From UBA2112 sp964596695 (GTDB lineage Bacteria; Patescibacteriota; Saccharimonadia; Saccharimonadales; Saccharimonadaceae), in the NCBI GenBank assembly GCA_964596695.1, contig CAZQVE010000002.1, forward strand, positions 172,095 to 236,094: a stretch of DNA of 64,000 nucleotides, in the 5' to 3' direction. Shown here in pieces: positions 6,646 to 15,384 of the stretch. Position numbers and translations under genes: made by a program. A model generated the notes under the pieces. The model had not been told where the DNA came from and did not search any database. It worked only from the letters and a program-made list of their open reading frames with translations. The first letter of the stretch is position 1. Each line of letters begins with the position of its first letter.

Positions 6646-9327
6646 ATGGAAGATTCGTCGACGAACCCCTACATACCACAGGAATCCGATGCCATCCGGG
6701 CCAAGATCTACGAGCGCCAGTCACCGCTGGGGCGGATTGTCAAATGGGCCATGATTATAACGGCCGTAGTGGCCGTGTTAGTCGGGGGTGGGCTCTTTTT
6801 TGTGGTTCCGCGAACGACCGCTGTTGACCAGCAGGCACGGATGAAGCTGGCGGATGTCTTGCAACCGCCGGATCAGACGCTCAAACGGGTAGACGTGACA
6901 TCTAAGGTCGGCTTTCGCTTAAACTACGATAACCATATATATAATAGCTACGCCGAAGTGGGCGACAGCACGGCTGGCACAGATAGTAGCGAGGCTATTC
7001 TTACCGGACAAACGTACGAAAACAACGACCTGAGGACTTCTCGGGCTTACAACTATGTCCGCATCCGACCCATCGAGAGTGTTGATTCTTCTCGGGCGTT
7101 AAAACCGATTCCGCCTCAGTTAGAGATCTTCGCGACTGTGAGCGACAAGCAGCTGGACGCCGCGGCTGCCGTTCCCGAAAACAAGAACCTTTCCAAGCTC
7201 AGTCTGTTTGTCAAACTGGACGGTGACAAACGCCAAGAAAAGAAAGTCGCTGACGACAACACGATCGTGTCGATTGAGGCGACTAAACCGGTGGCAACGA
7301 CTATTGGCGACGTACAGTATCAGAAGGTTCGCTATACCACGACGAACAACAATTACCGTGTTTCAAACGTCAAATACGATGATTGTTACTACACGATCCA
7401 ATACAACCAACCGTATTCTATCTGTATTAGTGGCGTTCGTCCGACAACCGTTAGTGCCGCAAGCCTGGTCGAAGACGTGTTTAATTCGATTATATTCGAA
7501 CAGCCACAGGTAACATCCGATAGCTCGTCTTCTTCATCAGACAGTAAGACCGATGATTCTAAGAAAACATCGTTCCTCTTCCCTCTTGCCAGGCTTGCTC
7601 AAGCGACGACAACAACCGACGACGACACGACCGATTCCACCGAAAGCACCACTGGATTTGACGATAGCGAAGGCAATGAGTCACCACTTCTCACGATCAC
7701 GCCGTATTACTACAATGACGCGGCCAGTCTGAAGGCGATAGCCAAGACGCAACCGAGTGTTGTGCGCGTCGGTATGATTTATTGCGCGAACTTGGCGCTT
7801 AAGTTGGTTGACGGCAGTACGGCAACGACACTGTCTGACGCGTGCGTTGGAAATGTCGCGAGCGGTGTCTTTATTAGCAAAGACGGCTACGTTGCAACGA
7901 CAGGCCACGCTATTCGATCTCAGAAGAAGGCGGCGATTGATGGTTACATTAATTTTGCGCCAGACCAGAACCAGATGCTTGATCGTCTGCAACGCGTACT
8001 TGACTATCTGCTCAAAGCAAAAATTATTCTCCAATCCGATGCGGATTATCTAAAGACCGGCGCTTCGACCGGTGACCAGGAAGCGTTAGCTAAGGTAGAA
8101 AATATCGCCTCTATTATTCCGGACAACTCCATCACGGCGGTAAACGAAGAATACACCTACGCGGTTCAACCATCAGATAAGCCGATCGTCATCGATCACA
8201 ACGATACGAACAAACCATCGTTTGCTTACTCTGACAGTGTGCTGAGCGCGAAGTACGTCGCGTCTGACTACGATGCTACCAAATCGATCCAAGAGGTATT
8301 TGGTAGTGCGACTCCGCCAACTGATGTTGGGCTACTGAAGGTTGATGGCAATTTCCCAGACGTGCCGATCGCCGCGAATGAAGACGTCAAGTCCGACGAC
8401 ATATTAAACACGATCGGCTATCCTGCGTATTCGGACAGTTCGTTAACGATTGACAAGCTTCGCAACCTACCGATCGCCACGGTCAGCAAGGTTGACCAGG
8501 CGTATAAGAAGGACGGCAGCCGGTTTATTCAGACCAACATGCCCGTCCTACCTGGTAACGATGGCGCTCCGGTTATGGATAGTAACGGCCAGCTCGTTGG
8601 GTTTGCCGTGTATGGAATGTCATATTGCCCGGATCAGCTATGCTTCGCTAACGGCACCGTTCGATCTTCGGCAGAACTTCTGAAACTGCTTGATGACAAC
8701 AATATCCACTTGAAGACGGGCAGTGCGACGACGAAAAGCTGGGTTGATGGCGTCGACCAGTACTTCCGTGCCAATTACGCTGCAAGCGCTTCCGCGTTCG
8801 GGGAGTCGGGTAGTCTGTATGTACACAGCCAATGGGCTGATCCTTTGCAGAAATTAGCAGTATCCAACCAAGGTACGAAATACGACACGTCACTAATGAA
8901 CCAATTGCAAGCCGTCATGATAGTCGCACTCATCATCCTTGTTGTCGCGACGATTCTTCTGACTATCATTTTCTTCATTCGGCGGTATCGTGTTCGTCAG
9001 CTGCAAGTCGGTCATTATGGGGCGACCAACAAGCAAGCACCAGCTCCTGCCGGAGCCATGCCGCAACCGTTACCGTCGACATCCCTTCCGCCAGTACAAC
9101 CTCCGGTTACTCCTTCGACACCGGCTACACCACAAACACCGCCATCTGAATCTCCGGCGCTACCGATTCATGATGATTCAGCCGCCGTTCCAGGTGCCGC
9201 TCAGCCGCAGTCGCCGGAGCCATCTACACCTCCGCAGTCACCATCTACCCCGCCGGCGTCACCAGAGGTGCCAAGCAGCCCCGACCAGCAAGCTTCCGGG
9301 CCGGTTGAAGATCCGTTCTATAAATAG
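6646..9327 (+). CDS. membrane-anchored HtrA/trypsin-like protein with mutated catalytic Ser
   Basis: An 893-residue protein with a short cytoplasmic N terminus and a membrane helix at about residues 33-56. A long outward-facing region (about 60-760) follows, then a second helix (QAVMIVALIILVVATILL) and a proline-rich cytoplasmic tail. The middle carries a trypsin-fold domain: TTGHAI with the expected His421, TDVGLLKVDG with the expected Asp560, and GNDGAPVMD where HtrA proteases have GNSGGP. Residue 639 is Asp, so the nucleophile is absent and the domain should be proteolytically dead. The two membrane helices frame the extracellular region like a receptor. A serine/threonine/aspartate-rich stretch near residues 290-345 looks disordered. 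Function is unknown; binding or sensing is more likely than cleavage. Confidence 0.65.
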   Translation: MEDSSTNPYIPQESDAIRAKIYERQSPLGRIVKWAMIITAVVAVLVGGGLFFVVPRTTAVDQQARMKLADVLQPPDQTLKRVDVTSKVGFRLNYDNHIYNSYAEVGDSTAGTDSSEAILTGQTYENNDLRTSRAYNYVRIRPIESVDSSRALKPIPPQLEIFATVSDKQLDAAAAVPENKNLSKLSLFVKLDGDKRQEKKVADDNTIVSIEATKPVATTIGDVQYQKVRYTTTNNNYRVSNVKYDDCYYTIQYNQPYSICISGVRPTTVSAASLVEDVFNSIIFEQPQVTSDSSSSSSDSKTDDSKKTSFLFPLARLAQATTTTDDDTTDSTESTTGFDDSEGNESPLLTITPYYYNDAASLKAIAKTQPSVVRVGMIYCANLALKLVDGSTATTLSDACVGNVASGVFISKDGYVATTGHAIRSQKKAAIDGYINFAPDQNQMLDRLQRVLDYLLKAKIILQSDADYLKTGASTGDQEALAKVENIASIIPDNSITAVNEEYTYAVQPSDKPIVIDHNDTNKPSFAYSDSVLSAKYVASDYDATKSIQEVFGSATPPTDVGLLKVDGNFPDVPIAANEDVKSDDILNTIGYPAYSDSSLTIDKLRNLPIATVSKVDQAYKKDGSRFIQTNMPVLPGNDGAPVMDSNGQLVGFAVYGMSYCPDQLCFANGTVRSSAELLKLLDDNNIHLKTGSATTKSWVDGVDQYFRANYAASASAFGESGSLYVHSQWADPLQKLAVSNQGTKYDTSLMNQLQAVMIVALIILVVATILLTIIFFIRRYRVRQLQVGHYGATNKQAPAPAGAMPQPLPSTSLPPVQPPVTPSTPATPQTPPSESPALPIHDDSAAVPGAAQPQSPEPSTPPQSPSTPPASPEVPSSPDQQASGPVEDPFYK

Positions 9328-9406
9328 TCTCAAGCATTTTTTTCAAATAATATTGTAGGACAAGCAATTTCCTGGTAATATCGAAGCATAAAGCGTCGGA
9401 GGGAAT

Positions 9407-10375
9407 ATGGCAGGGGAGATTCTACGGTTCGCAAAACTAAACAGGGAGCAAGCTCGGAAGCGGTATCGGCCAGGTGCGCCATCACTCAAGTCCGAACCAA
9501 AAAGCGAGCTAGAGAAACATCTACGCGAAGACGGTATCGCACAGGTTCGCCTCCATATAGATACCAATGAGTTTCAAGAACTGAGTGATCAATATGCCGT
9601 ATGTATAGATGAACATGCCCGCCTCCTTAACTGGACAGCGGGTAATTTTAATAAAGAGGGCGTTCCCGAAGACGGGCATGTACGCAAGGATCTCGATTTT
9701 AACCCGGCAGGCATGCAAATAGAGGATCCCAAGAATCTCTTTCATTTTAATAATTCACTATGGGCGCGATGGTCTTTTGAGACGCCAAAAAAGGTTTCGC
9801 CGGAATTTAACGAGTTCATGGATCACGGCTTGCAGTTACATAGCGAGCTGACGAGGGCTGCTATGCGCTATGTGAATATTCTCCGTAAGTCATATGTAGG
9901 TATAGACGAGCTGTTCTTTCCCAACCGAATGGCATCAACGACCCTACGGCTGCTACGCTATGACGGCTATCAGACGCATAACGAAGAGGGGGAGCCTATA
10001 GTCGAAAACGGCGCGCAAGTCGCAAAGGCGCATTATGATCGTGGCGGCATGACGATCCAGGCGTATTCAAGTGCACCGGGTTTTTGGATTCGTCCCAAGG
10101 GTGCGAATATACGCAACTATAAGAAAGTCCATCCGCCATATGGAGAGAACCAATCTCAGTTGTTTTTCGGCGAGGGATTCCGTGCGGTTTATGGAACCAG
10201 AACGCCGCTTTTACCCCTCTATCATGGCGTGGATAGGATTTTTGACGAGAACGAGAATCACGTTCCATCACGAACTGCCGCGATCCTGTTTGTCGATGCG
10301 CCGTTGGTTGACTTCGGCGTGACAAGTGTCGAGACGCAGCCGGAACGTGCTGACAAAGAGAATCTTAGCGTTTAG
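9407..10375 (+). CDS. putative 2-oxoglutarate/Fe(II)-dependent oxygenase (IPNS-like fold)
   Basis: A 322-residue protein with the spaced ligands of the isopenicillin N synthase-like dioxygenases: AKAHYDRGG (His209, Asp211), PLYHGVDRI (His273) and PSRTAAILFVD (Arg289, the co-substrate arginine position). The HxD-to-H spacing of 64 fits the family range of roughly 55-65. Such enzymes use Fe(II), O2 and usually 2-oxoglutarate to hydroxylate or oxidise a substrate; the substrate here is unknown. The N-terminal 45 residues are basic and charged. Start choice: GGAGGG lies 3 nt before the ATG at 9407 and a TAATAT -10-like box lies near 9377, so this gene has a leader. It overlaps the convergent GtrA gene by 4 bp. 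Confidence 0.55.
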   Translation: MAGEILRFAKLNREQARKRYRPGAPSLKSEPKSELEKHLREDGIAQVRLHIDTNEFQELSDQYAVCIDEHARLLNWTAGNFNKEGVPEDGHVRKDLDFNPAGMQIEDPKNLFHFNNSLWARWSFETPKKVSPEFNEFMDHGLQLHSELTRAAMRYVNILRKSYVGIDELFFPNRMASTTLRLLRYDGYQTHNEEGEPIVENGAQVAKAHYDRGGMTIQAYSSAPGFWIRPKGANIRNYKKVHPPYGENQSQLFFGEGFRAVYGTRTPLLPLYHGVDRIFDENENHVPSRTAAILFVDAPLVDFGVTSVETQPERADKENLSV

Positions 10376-10845
10376 GTTCGTGTTTGCTTGCGCAGTGAGA
10401 ATAGCTTGTGACGACGCGGCGGCGCGAATACCCAAAACCGCAGACCTATGAACGTCCATAGTATTGACAATGCAGCCGAGATAAACTGTCCGATATATGT
10501 CGATATGCCAAATATCGAATAAAGCTGCCAGGTGATATTAAAGGTAATCAACGCGCTGGCGCTCATGAACACGATAAAACGCCAGATTTCGGATGTTGTC
10601 TTACGCTTTTTGCGAGAGTCGCTGAACACCCAGCGGTCGTCGGCGATAAAAAACAGCGCGTTTGCCAGTACGGTGGCAACGAGCAATGATTGAAACTTAT
10701 CAACACCCATACCCTTGTCCAGGCCGAAGTTAATAAGGTAGGTTCCCCAAAACGGGATATTTCCGGCTAGCTGCAGTTTGATAAATTGCCATAGTAGGAG
10801 GAGAGCAGCCTTTCGTTTTTTTGATTTCTTTTTGTTTTTAGGCAT
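10372..10845 (-). CDS. GtrA-like membrane protein
   Basis: A 157-residue protein with a very basic N terminus (MPKNKKKSKKRKAALLLL) followed by four predicted membrane helices. Layout and motifs such as FIKLQLAGNIPFWGTYLINF, ALFFIADDRWVFSD and IGLRFWVF resemble the GtrA family. Characterised GtrA proteins help flip or position polyprenyl-linked sugars for cell-surface glycosylation; the partner glycosyltransferase is not next to it here. It is divergent from the ABC transporter operon. A TGC-TATACT box lies 13 nt upstream of its ATG, giving a leader of only about 7 nt. Confidence 0.7.
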   Translation of the reverse strand: MPKNKKKSKKRKAALLLLWQFIKLQLAGNIPFWGTYLINFGLDKGMGVDKFQSLLVATVLANALFFIADDRWVFSDSRKKRKTTSEIWRFIVFMSASALITFNITWQLYSIFGISTYIGQFISAALSILWTFIGLRFWVFAPPRRHKLFSLRKQTRT

Positions 10846-10886
10846 ATGTGTTGTTTAGAGTATAGCAGAAACAGTGGTCAATGCGA

Positions 10887-10892
10887 TACAAT
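10887..10892 (+). promoter_or_regulatory. -10 element, leaderless ABC ATPase
   Basis: TACAAT ending 7 nt before the ATG at 10900. It supports that ATG over a start further upstream in the same frame. Confidence 0.55.
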
Positions 10893-10899
10893 AGTCGTT

Positions 10900-11658
10900 A
10901 TGAGTAATATGATAGAAGTGCGCGATCTCAAGAAGCGCTACGGAGACAAACAGGCCGTTGACGGCATCAGTTTTTCGGTTAAAAAGGGCGAAATCTTCGG
11001 CATCTTGGGGCCGAATGGCGCCGGCAAAACGACAACGTTGGAGATGATGGAAACGTTACGTAACATCGATAGCGGTACGGTACATATCGACGGAATCAAC
11101 GTTGCGGAGAATCCCCAGAAGATCAAATACCTCATTGGTGTACAACCGCAAAGTCCGGCATTTCAGGACAAAACGAAGCTGAAAGAAGTGATCGAAATGT
11201 TCTCTGCCGCGTACGGAGAAAAAGTCGACGCAATCAAATTCTTGCGCGACGTTAACCTGGAAGAAAAAGCCAACGCATACGTCGAAGAACTCTCGGGTGG
11301 CCAGAAACAGCGTTTGAGTATCACGACCGCTCTCGTCCATGGGCCGAAAGTGTTTTTCCTGGACGAACCGACGACCGGTCTTGACCCGCAGGCTCGCCGC
11401 CACCTCTGGAAGCTGATTGAGCAGGTGCGCGACCGAGGAATCAGCGTCGTTATGACGACTCACTACATGGACGAGGCCGAGATCCTGTGCGATCGAATCG
11501 CCGTTATGGATAACGGCAAGATTATTGCCGAAGACACGCCGAAAAACCTCATCAAAGCGTTGCTCAAGCGTGGTTTCAAAAAAGAGCAACACGTCGAGCA
11601 AGCCAATCTCGAGGATGTCTTCATCGACTTAACGGGGAAAGGGCTAAGGGAAGGATAA
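10900..11658 (+). CDS. ABC transporter ATP-binding protein
   Basis: A 252-residue ATPase of the DrrA/CcmA-type exporter family. Walker A is LGPNGAGKTTTLEMMETL, the Q-loop VQPQSPAF, the signature ELSGGQKQRLSITTAL, Walker B VFFLDEPTTGLDP and the switch His TTHYMDEAE. The open reading frame extends upstream to 10846, but the first 18 codons lack similarity to the family and a TACAAT -10 lies 7 nt before the ATG at 10900, so that start is chosen. The gene is followed after 3 nt by its permease. The pair should form a homodimeric exporter of a drug, lipid or polysaccharide precursor; the cargo is unknown. Confidence 0.92.
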   Translation: MSNMIEVRDLKKRYGDKQAVDGISFSVKKGEIFGILGPNGAGKTTTLEMMETLRNIDSGTVHIDGINVAENPQKIKYLIGVQPQSPAFQDKTKLKEVIEMFSAAYGEKVDAIKFLRDVNLEEKANAYVEELSGGQKQRLSITTALVHGPKVFFLDEPTTGLDPQARRHLWKLIEQVRDRGISVVMTTHYMDEAEILCDRIAVMDNGKIIAEDTPKNLIKALLKRGFKKEQHVEQANLEDVFIDLTGKGLREG

Positions 11659-11661
11659 GTC

Positions 11662-12771
11662 ATGAAAAAATCACTCTACACTGTACTGACGCTTTATAAG
11701 ATCAACACTCGACGTTTTTTCCGTGATAGGCTGTCTATCTTTTTCGGTATTGGTTTCCCGCTTATCTTCCTCTTCGTCTTTGGTGGGCTGAATAGCGGTG
11801 GTAACGACGTATCGTTTAACGTTGCGATCGTCAACCACTCCGATAGTTCGTTTTCGCGCACATTTGTTAAGAATACCAACGACAGTAAGGTTCTAAATGT
11901 CGACAAAGACATAAAGACACTCGATGACGCTAAAAGTAAGATGAGTCGTTCTGAGCTTGACGCTACCATTGTATTGCCGAAAGATTTCGGTGTCGTGCAG
12001 CAAGGTCAAACATATCCAAGTGGCCAGGTAGAGGTTATCTACACGCAAAACAATGCATCGTCCGGCCAGGCGCTTAGCTCGGTTCTACAGGCGCAATTCA
12101 AGGCAATCAATGCTAAATTCGTCGATAACAAAGAGCCGTTTTCAGTTAAAGCGAAGCAGCTCAATGAAAAGAGCCTGACGGCGTTTGACTATGCCTTCTC
12201 CGGGCTCCTCGGTTTCGCGATCATAGGTATGGGTATCTTTGGACCTATCAACGTCTTTCCAGAGTTGAAGAAAATGGGCATCTTACGACGCCTTAGTACG
12301 ACCCCGCTTCGCGTGTGGCAGTACTTCCTGTCGATTATGATGGGGCAAGCGACGACCGGGCTGCTTTCGATTGCGATTATGTTCGTCGTAGCAATACTCG
12401 TGTTCCATCTCAATGTCGTCGGCAACTATCTTGAGTTAGGTCTATTTACGATTTTCGGTATCGTCATGATTCTCGGTATCGGTCTTGCGCTCGGTGGTTG
12501 GGCGAAAAACGAACGCCAGGCGGCACCACTGTCTAACATAGTCGTCTTTCCTATGATGTTCCTCTCGGGTACGTTTTTCCCGCGGTATCTCATGCCTGAA
12601 TGGTTGCAAAATGTCTCCGGATACCTTCCGCTAACACCGGTCATTGACGGCATACGTATGATTGCGACAGAGGGCAAGCACCTATGGGACATCGCGCCGC
12701 AGCTGGGGCTCATCGGCATCTGGTTGATCATAATTTACATCATTGCTTTCCGCGTCTTCCGCTGGGAGTAG
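11662..12771 (+). CDS. ABC-2 type transporter permease
   Basis: A 369-residue ABC-2 permease: one N-terminal membrane helix (LSIFFGIGFPLIFLFVFGGL), an extracytoplasmic domain of about 150 residues, then five helices including LSTTPLRVWQYFLSIMMGQ and the family-typical FPMMFLSGTFFPRYLMPEWL near the C terminus. It pairs with the ATPase 3 nt upstream; a GGGAAGGA ribosome site is embedded in the end of the ATPase gene. The two genes form a complete exporter operon ended by the hairpin at 12776-12814. Confidence 0.92.
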   Translation: MKKSLYTVLTLYKINTRRFFRDRLSIFFGIGFPLIFLFVFGGLNSGGNDVSFNVAIVNHSDSSFSRTFVKNTNDSKVLNVDKDIKTLDDAKSKMSRSELDATIVLPKDFGVVQQGQTYPSGQVEVIYTQNNASSGQALSSVLQAQFKAINAKFVDNKEPFSVKAKQLNEKSLTAFDYAFSGLLGFAIIGMGIFGPINVFPELKKMGILRRLSTTPLRVWQYFLSIMMGQATTGLLSIAIMFVVAILVFHLNVVGNYLELGLFTIFGIVMILGIGLALGGWAKNERQAAPLSNIVVFPMMFLSGTFFPRYLMPEWLQNVSGYLPLTPVIDGIRMIATEGKHLWDIAPQLGLIGIWLIIIYIIAFRVFRWE

Positions 12772-12775
12772 AAAT

Positions 12776-12814
12776 AAAATACCCGTCGACTCATCTTGAG
12801 GCGGCGAGTATTTT
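12776..12814. terminator. bidirectional hairpin between convergent genes
   Basis: Inverted arms AAAATAC and GTATTTT enclose a GC-rich imperfect stem with a short TCT loop. A and T runs on both sides allow termination of the permease mRNA and of the convergent small gene. Confidence 0.65.
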
Positions 12815-12863
12815 ACGCCGTCCGGATAAGTGACGGGGTGTGGGGAAGAAGACGAGCCGAGAC

Positions 12864-13157
12864 CTAATCTCCCACAAGACTGCAGCAGACAAAAAAAGTG
12901 GCAATTGCGGCTGCGGTGCCCGTAAGCGCAGTGTATCCGCCAATCCAACCACCGAATAAGTCGCTGCGGTAGAAATCCAGCCTGTTGGCGGCTGCAATCC
13001 ACCCTGCGAGCAGCGCGAACCAAGTCACGACTAGCAGCACAATCCGTAGGAAGACCTTGTTGGGTACCAGGATAATGCTCAGTGCCGGGCCGCCTACTGT
13101 CCACCCAATGAACGTGATCGGTAGCACGACGGCGAGCACTGTCAATAGGTTGATCAT
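12864..13157 (-). CDS. small membrane protein, unknown
   Basis: A 97-residue protein with three predicted membrane helices: LLTVLAVVLPITFIGW, VFLRIVLLVVTWFALLAGWI and YTALTGTAAAIATFFVCC. I do not recognise a family. The reading frame opens at 13184, but the ATG at 13157 is preceded by GAGAGGAACGAG, a good Shine-Dalgarno, and begins just before the first helix, so I start there. It belongs to the leadered class of small ORFans in this window. The hairpin at 12776-12814 may end its transcript. Confidence 0.6.
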   Translation of the reverse strand: MINLLTVLAVVLPITFIGWTVGGPALSIILVPNKVFLRIVLLVVTWFALLAGWIAAANRLDFYRSDLFGGWIGGYTALTGTAAAIATFFVCCSLVGD

Positions 13158-13285
13158 CTCGTTCCTCTCTCGAAAGGACCGCATGCAGGCGCACGCGGCT
13201 ACATGATAACATTAATATAAACATAAGATACTCATTTGTCAATTAAGGAATAACTTTGAGCCTTTCCGAAAAAAGAACAAGCAAG

Positions 13286-13291
13286 TATAAT
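13286..13291 (+). promoter_or_regulatory. -10 element, leaderless gatC
   Basis: Consensus TATAAT ending 7 nt before the ATG at 13299; drives the gat operon. Confidence 0.65.
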
Positions 13292-13298
13292 AACAGCT

Positions 13299-13592
13299 AT
13301 GACCACTGCTATTTCTCGTGATGACGTGCTTCACTTGGCCGAACTTTCAAACCTTCAATTGACCGATGGCGAAGTTGTCGCCATGCAGGCCGACCTCGGT
13401 AATATACTGGGGCATATTGATGAACTTTCCGAACTGGATACGGCCGGCGTCGAGCCAACATATCAAGTCACTGAGTTAGAAAACGTCTGGCGCGATGATG
13501 TCGTAGCGCACCACTCGGCCGACCGTACGGCACTTTTAGCGCTTGCACCGGATCAAGGGGACAATCAGATTAAGGTTCCGAAGGTGCTGTAG
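13299..13592 (+). CDS. gatC: Asp/Glu-tRNA amidotransferase subunit C
   Basis: A 97-residue GatC, the small belt subunit that holds GatA and GatB together. The N-terminal ISRDDVLHLAELSNLQLTD and IDELSELDTAGVEPTY are typical, and the C-terminal half contains the usual WRDD stretch. It opens the gatC-gatA-X-gatB operon; 2 nt separate it from gatA. GatCAB converts misacylated Glu-tRNA(Gln) or Asp-tRNA(Asn) to the correct amide, replacing a missing glutaminyl- or asparaginyl-tRNA synthetase. Confidence 0.93.
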   Translation: MTTAISRDDVLHLAELSNLQLTDGEVVAMQADLGNILGHIDELSELDTAGVEPTYQVTELENVWRDDVVAHHSADRTALLALAPDQGDNQIKVPKVL

Positions 13593-13594
13593 CG

Positions 13595-14968
13595 GTGAAA
13601 ATTGCAGATTACACAGGCACTTCTGCTGTCGAAAACGTTAAAAAAGCCATAGAGACAGCTAAGGCTGTTGATGACTACCATGCGCTACTTTCGCTTACTG
13701 AAGAGCGCGCACTCGAGCGTGCGGCTAAAGTTGATAGCGGCGAGATAACCGGGCGCCTAGCTGGCGTGCCATTCGTTGCCAAAGATAACTTCCTGACGTT
13801 TGGCGGTACAACAACAGCGGCGAGCCACTTCTTAGAGAACTTCATCGCGCCCTTGCAGGCGACGGCTATCGAAAAGCTCGAAGCCGAAGGTGCGATTTGC
13901 ATTGGCAAGGCAAACCTCGATGCATATGCTCACGGCGGTAGTACCGAGAATTCTGCATTCGGACCAACACTGAATTCGGCCGACAAGATGCGCGTTGCCG
14001 GGGGTTCTTCTGGGGGTTCGGCAGTGGTGACAGCGCTCGATGTCGTGCCATTTGCGCTGGGAACAGATACCGGTGGTTCTATTCGCCAGCCAGCCAGCTT
14101 TAACGGTGTTGTCGGCGTCAAACCGACCTACGGTACGGTTAGCCGCTACGGCGTGGTCGCTATGGCGAGCAGTACCGACACGATTGGCTGCTTCGCAACA
14201 AACGTCGAAGATGCCGAACTGGTCATGGATGTCATGGCCGGACGTGACGATCACGATATGACGACGTTGCCGGACTTCTTTGAGGTACAGACGGTGAAGT
14301 CTACGAGCCAGAAGATCGGCGTTATAAAAGAATTCATGACCGACGACGTTGACAGCAATGTTAAGACGCAGGTCAATGCATATATCGACCGGTTAAAGAC
14401 CGCGGGGCACACGGTCGATGAAGTCAGTCTGCCTATCGTGAAGTATGCGTTGCCGATGTATTACATTATCGTTCCGGCAGAGATCAGTAGTAATCTGGCT
14501 CGCTACGATGGTGTTCGCTATGGCAAACGCGCACAGGCGTCGTCGCTTACGGAACTTTATGGAAAATCGCGTGACGAAGGATTTGTCACAGAGAATAAAC
14601 GCCGTATTATGATAGGAAGTTACGTACTGTCGAGCGGTTACTTTGACGCCTACTATCTGCAGGCGCAAAAAGCCCGAACGTTGCTTATCAACGAATTTAA
14701 TAAACTGTTCGAGGACTATGATGCGCTCATAGGTCCCGTTGCTCCGACACCGGCATTCAAGCTGGGCGAGAACACGGCGGATCCTGTCAAAATGTATATG
14801 GCAGATATCATGACTGTTCCCGCGAGTCTGGCGGGACTTCCCGCGATCAGCGTACCGGCGGGGAATACGAGTGACGGACTGCCGGTTGGCGTGCAGCTGA
14901 TTGGGGAGCGGCGTAGTGATGCGCGGCTGCTTGCGCTCGCCAAGAGTGTAGAAGGGGAATCCGCGTAA
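13595..14968 (+). CDS. gatA: Asp/Glu-tRNA amidotransferase subunit A
   Basis: A 457-residue amidase-signature protein that releases ammonia from glutamine for the GatB transamidation site. The Ser-cisSer-Lys triad is visible: VPFVAKDNFLTFGG (Lys), RVAGGSSGGSAVV (cis-Ser) and GTDTGGSIRQPASFNG (nucleophile Ser). The start is GTG at 13595, 2 nt after gatC. The protein is slightly shorter than the usual 480-490 residues, mostly at the N terminus. The last bases overlap the start of the next gene (TAATG), so translation is coupled. Confidence 0.95.
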   Translation: MKIADYTGTSAVENVKKAIETAKAVDDYHALLSLTEERALERAAKVDSGEITGRLAGVPFVAKDNFLTFGGTTTAASHFLENFIAPLQATAIEKLEAEGAICIGKANLDAYAHGGSTENSAFGPTLNSADKMRVAGGSSGGSAVVTALDVVPFALGTDTGGSIRQPASFNGVVGVKPTYGTVSRYGVVAMASSTDTIGCFATNVEDAELVMDVMAGRDDHDMTTLPDFFEVQTVKSTSQKIGVIKEFMTDDVDSNVKTQVNAYIDRLKTAGHTVDEVSLPIVKYALPMYYIIVPAEISSNLARYDGVRYGKRAQASSLTELYGKSRDEGFVTENKRRIMIGSYVLSSGYFDAYYLQAQKARTLLINEFNKLFEDYDALIGPVAPTPAFKLGENTADPVKMYMADIMTVPASLAGLPAISVPAGNTSDGLPVGVQLIGERRSDARLLALAKSVEGESA

Positions 14969-15384
14969 TGAATGCTAGTATTATCATTATCTTCGCGATT
15001 GTTATCGTACTCGGCGTATTGCTGTTTGCGCTGATTACGCTAGGCAAGGGCGGTCGCGCGCTTGACGTCGAGAAATACCGCGTACAGTGGCTAAAGATCG
15101 AGCAGTCGCTCGAACGAGGTAATGAAACGAGCTATCATATGGCTATTGTGGACGCCGACAAGTTGGTCGACCAAGCGTTACGTGAGCTTGGCTACAGCGG
15201 TCAAACGATGGGTGATCGTATCAAGGCGACTCGCGGAAAGTTGAGCCATCGCGACGAATTATGGACAGCGCATAAGTTACGGAACCGCATCGTCCATGAG
15301 ACAAACGTTCATGTCAATTACAATCAAGCACGCCGTGCGCTCGGTGGATTCAAACGAACACTGAAAGACTTGGGGGCGATATAG
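14968..15384 (+). CDS. membrane-anchored HEPN-like protein inside gat operon
   Basis: A 138-residue protein with one N-terminal membrane helix (about residues 4-26, SIIIIFAIVIVLGVLLFALI) and a cytoplasmic helical domain. The domain contains AHKLRNRIVHE, the R-x4-H motif of HEPN domains, after a helix ADKLVDQALRELGYSG. HEPN proteins include RNases in toxin systems and non-catalytic helical binding modules. The gene overlaps gatA at its start and gatB at its end by single bases, so it is translated within the tRNA amidotransferase operon. No antitoxin-like gene is adjacent. Whether it cuts RNA, binds tRNA or anchors GatCAB to the membrane is unknown; the HEPN assignment rests on the motif and helix pattern only. 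Confidence 0.55.
   Translation: MNASIIIIFAIVIVLGVLLFALITLGKGGRALDVEKYRVQWLKIEQSLERGNETSYHMAIVDADKLVDQALRELGYSGQTMGDRIKATRGKLSHRDELWTAHKLRNRIVHETNVHVNYNQARRALGGFKRTLKDLGAI

Noticed and set aside
10846..10899. 18-codon N-terminal extension of the first ABC ATPase
   Set aside because: It overlaps the divergent promoter region, has no ATPase similarity, and the -10 at 10887-10892 lies inside it, 7 nt before the true ATG.
12682..13242. 186-residue minus-strand frame overlapping the ABC permease end and the small membrane gene
   Set aside because: Cys/His/Arg-rich shadow composition, crosses the terminator at 12776-12814, and the 97-residue membrane frame with a Shine-Dalgarno is the better gene.
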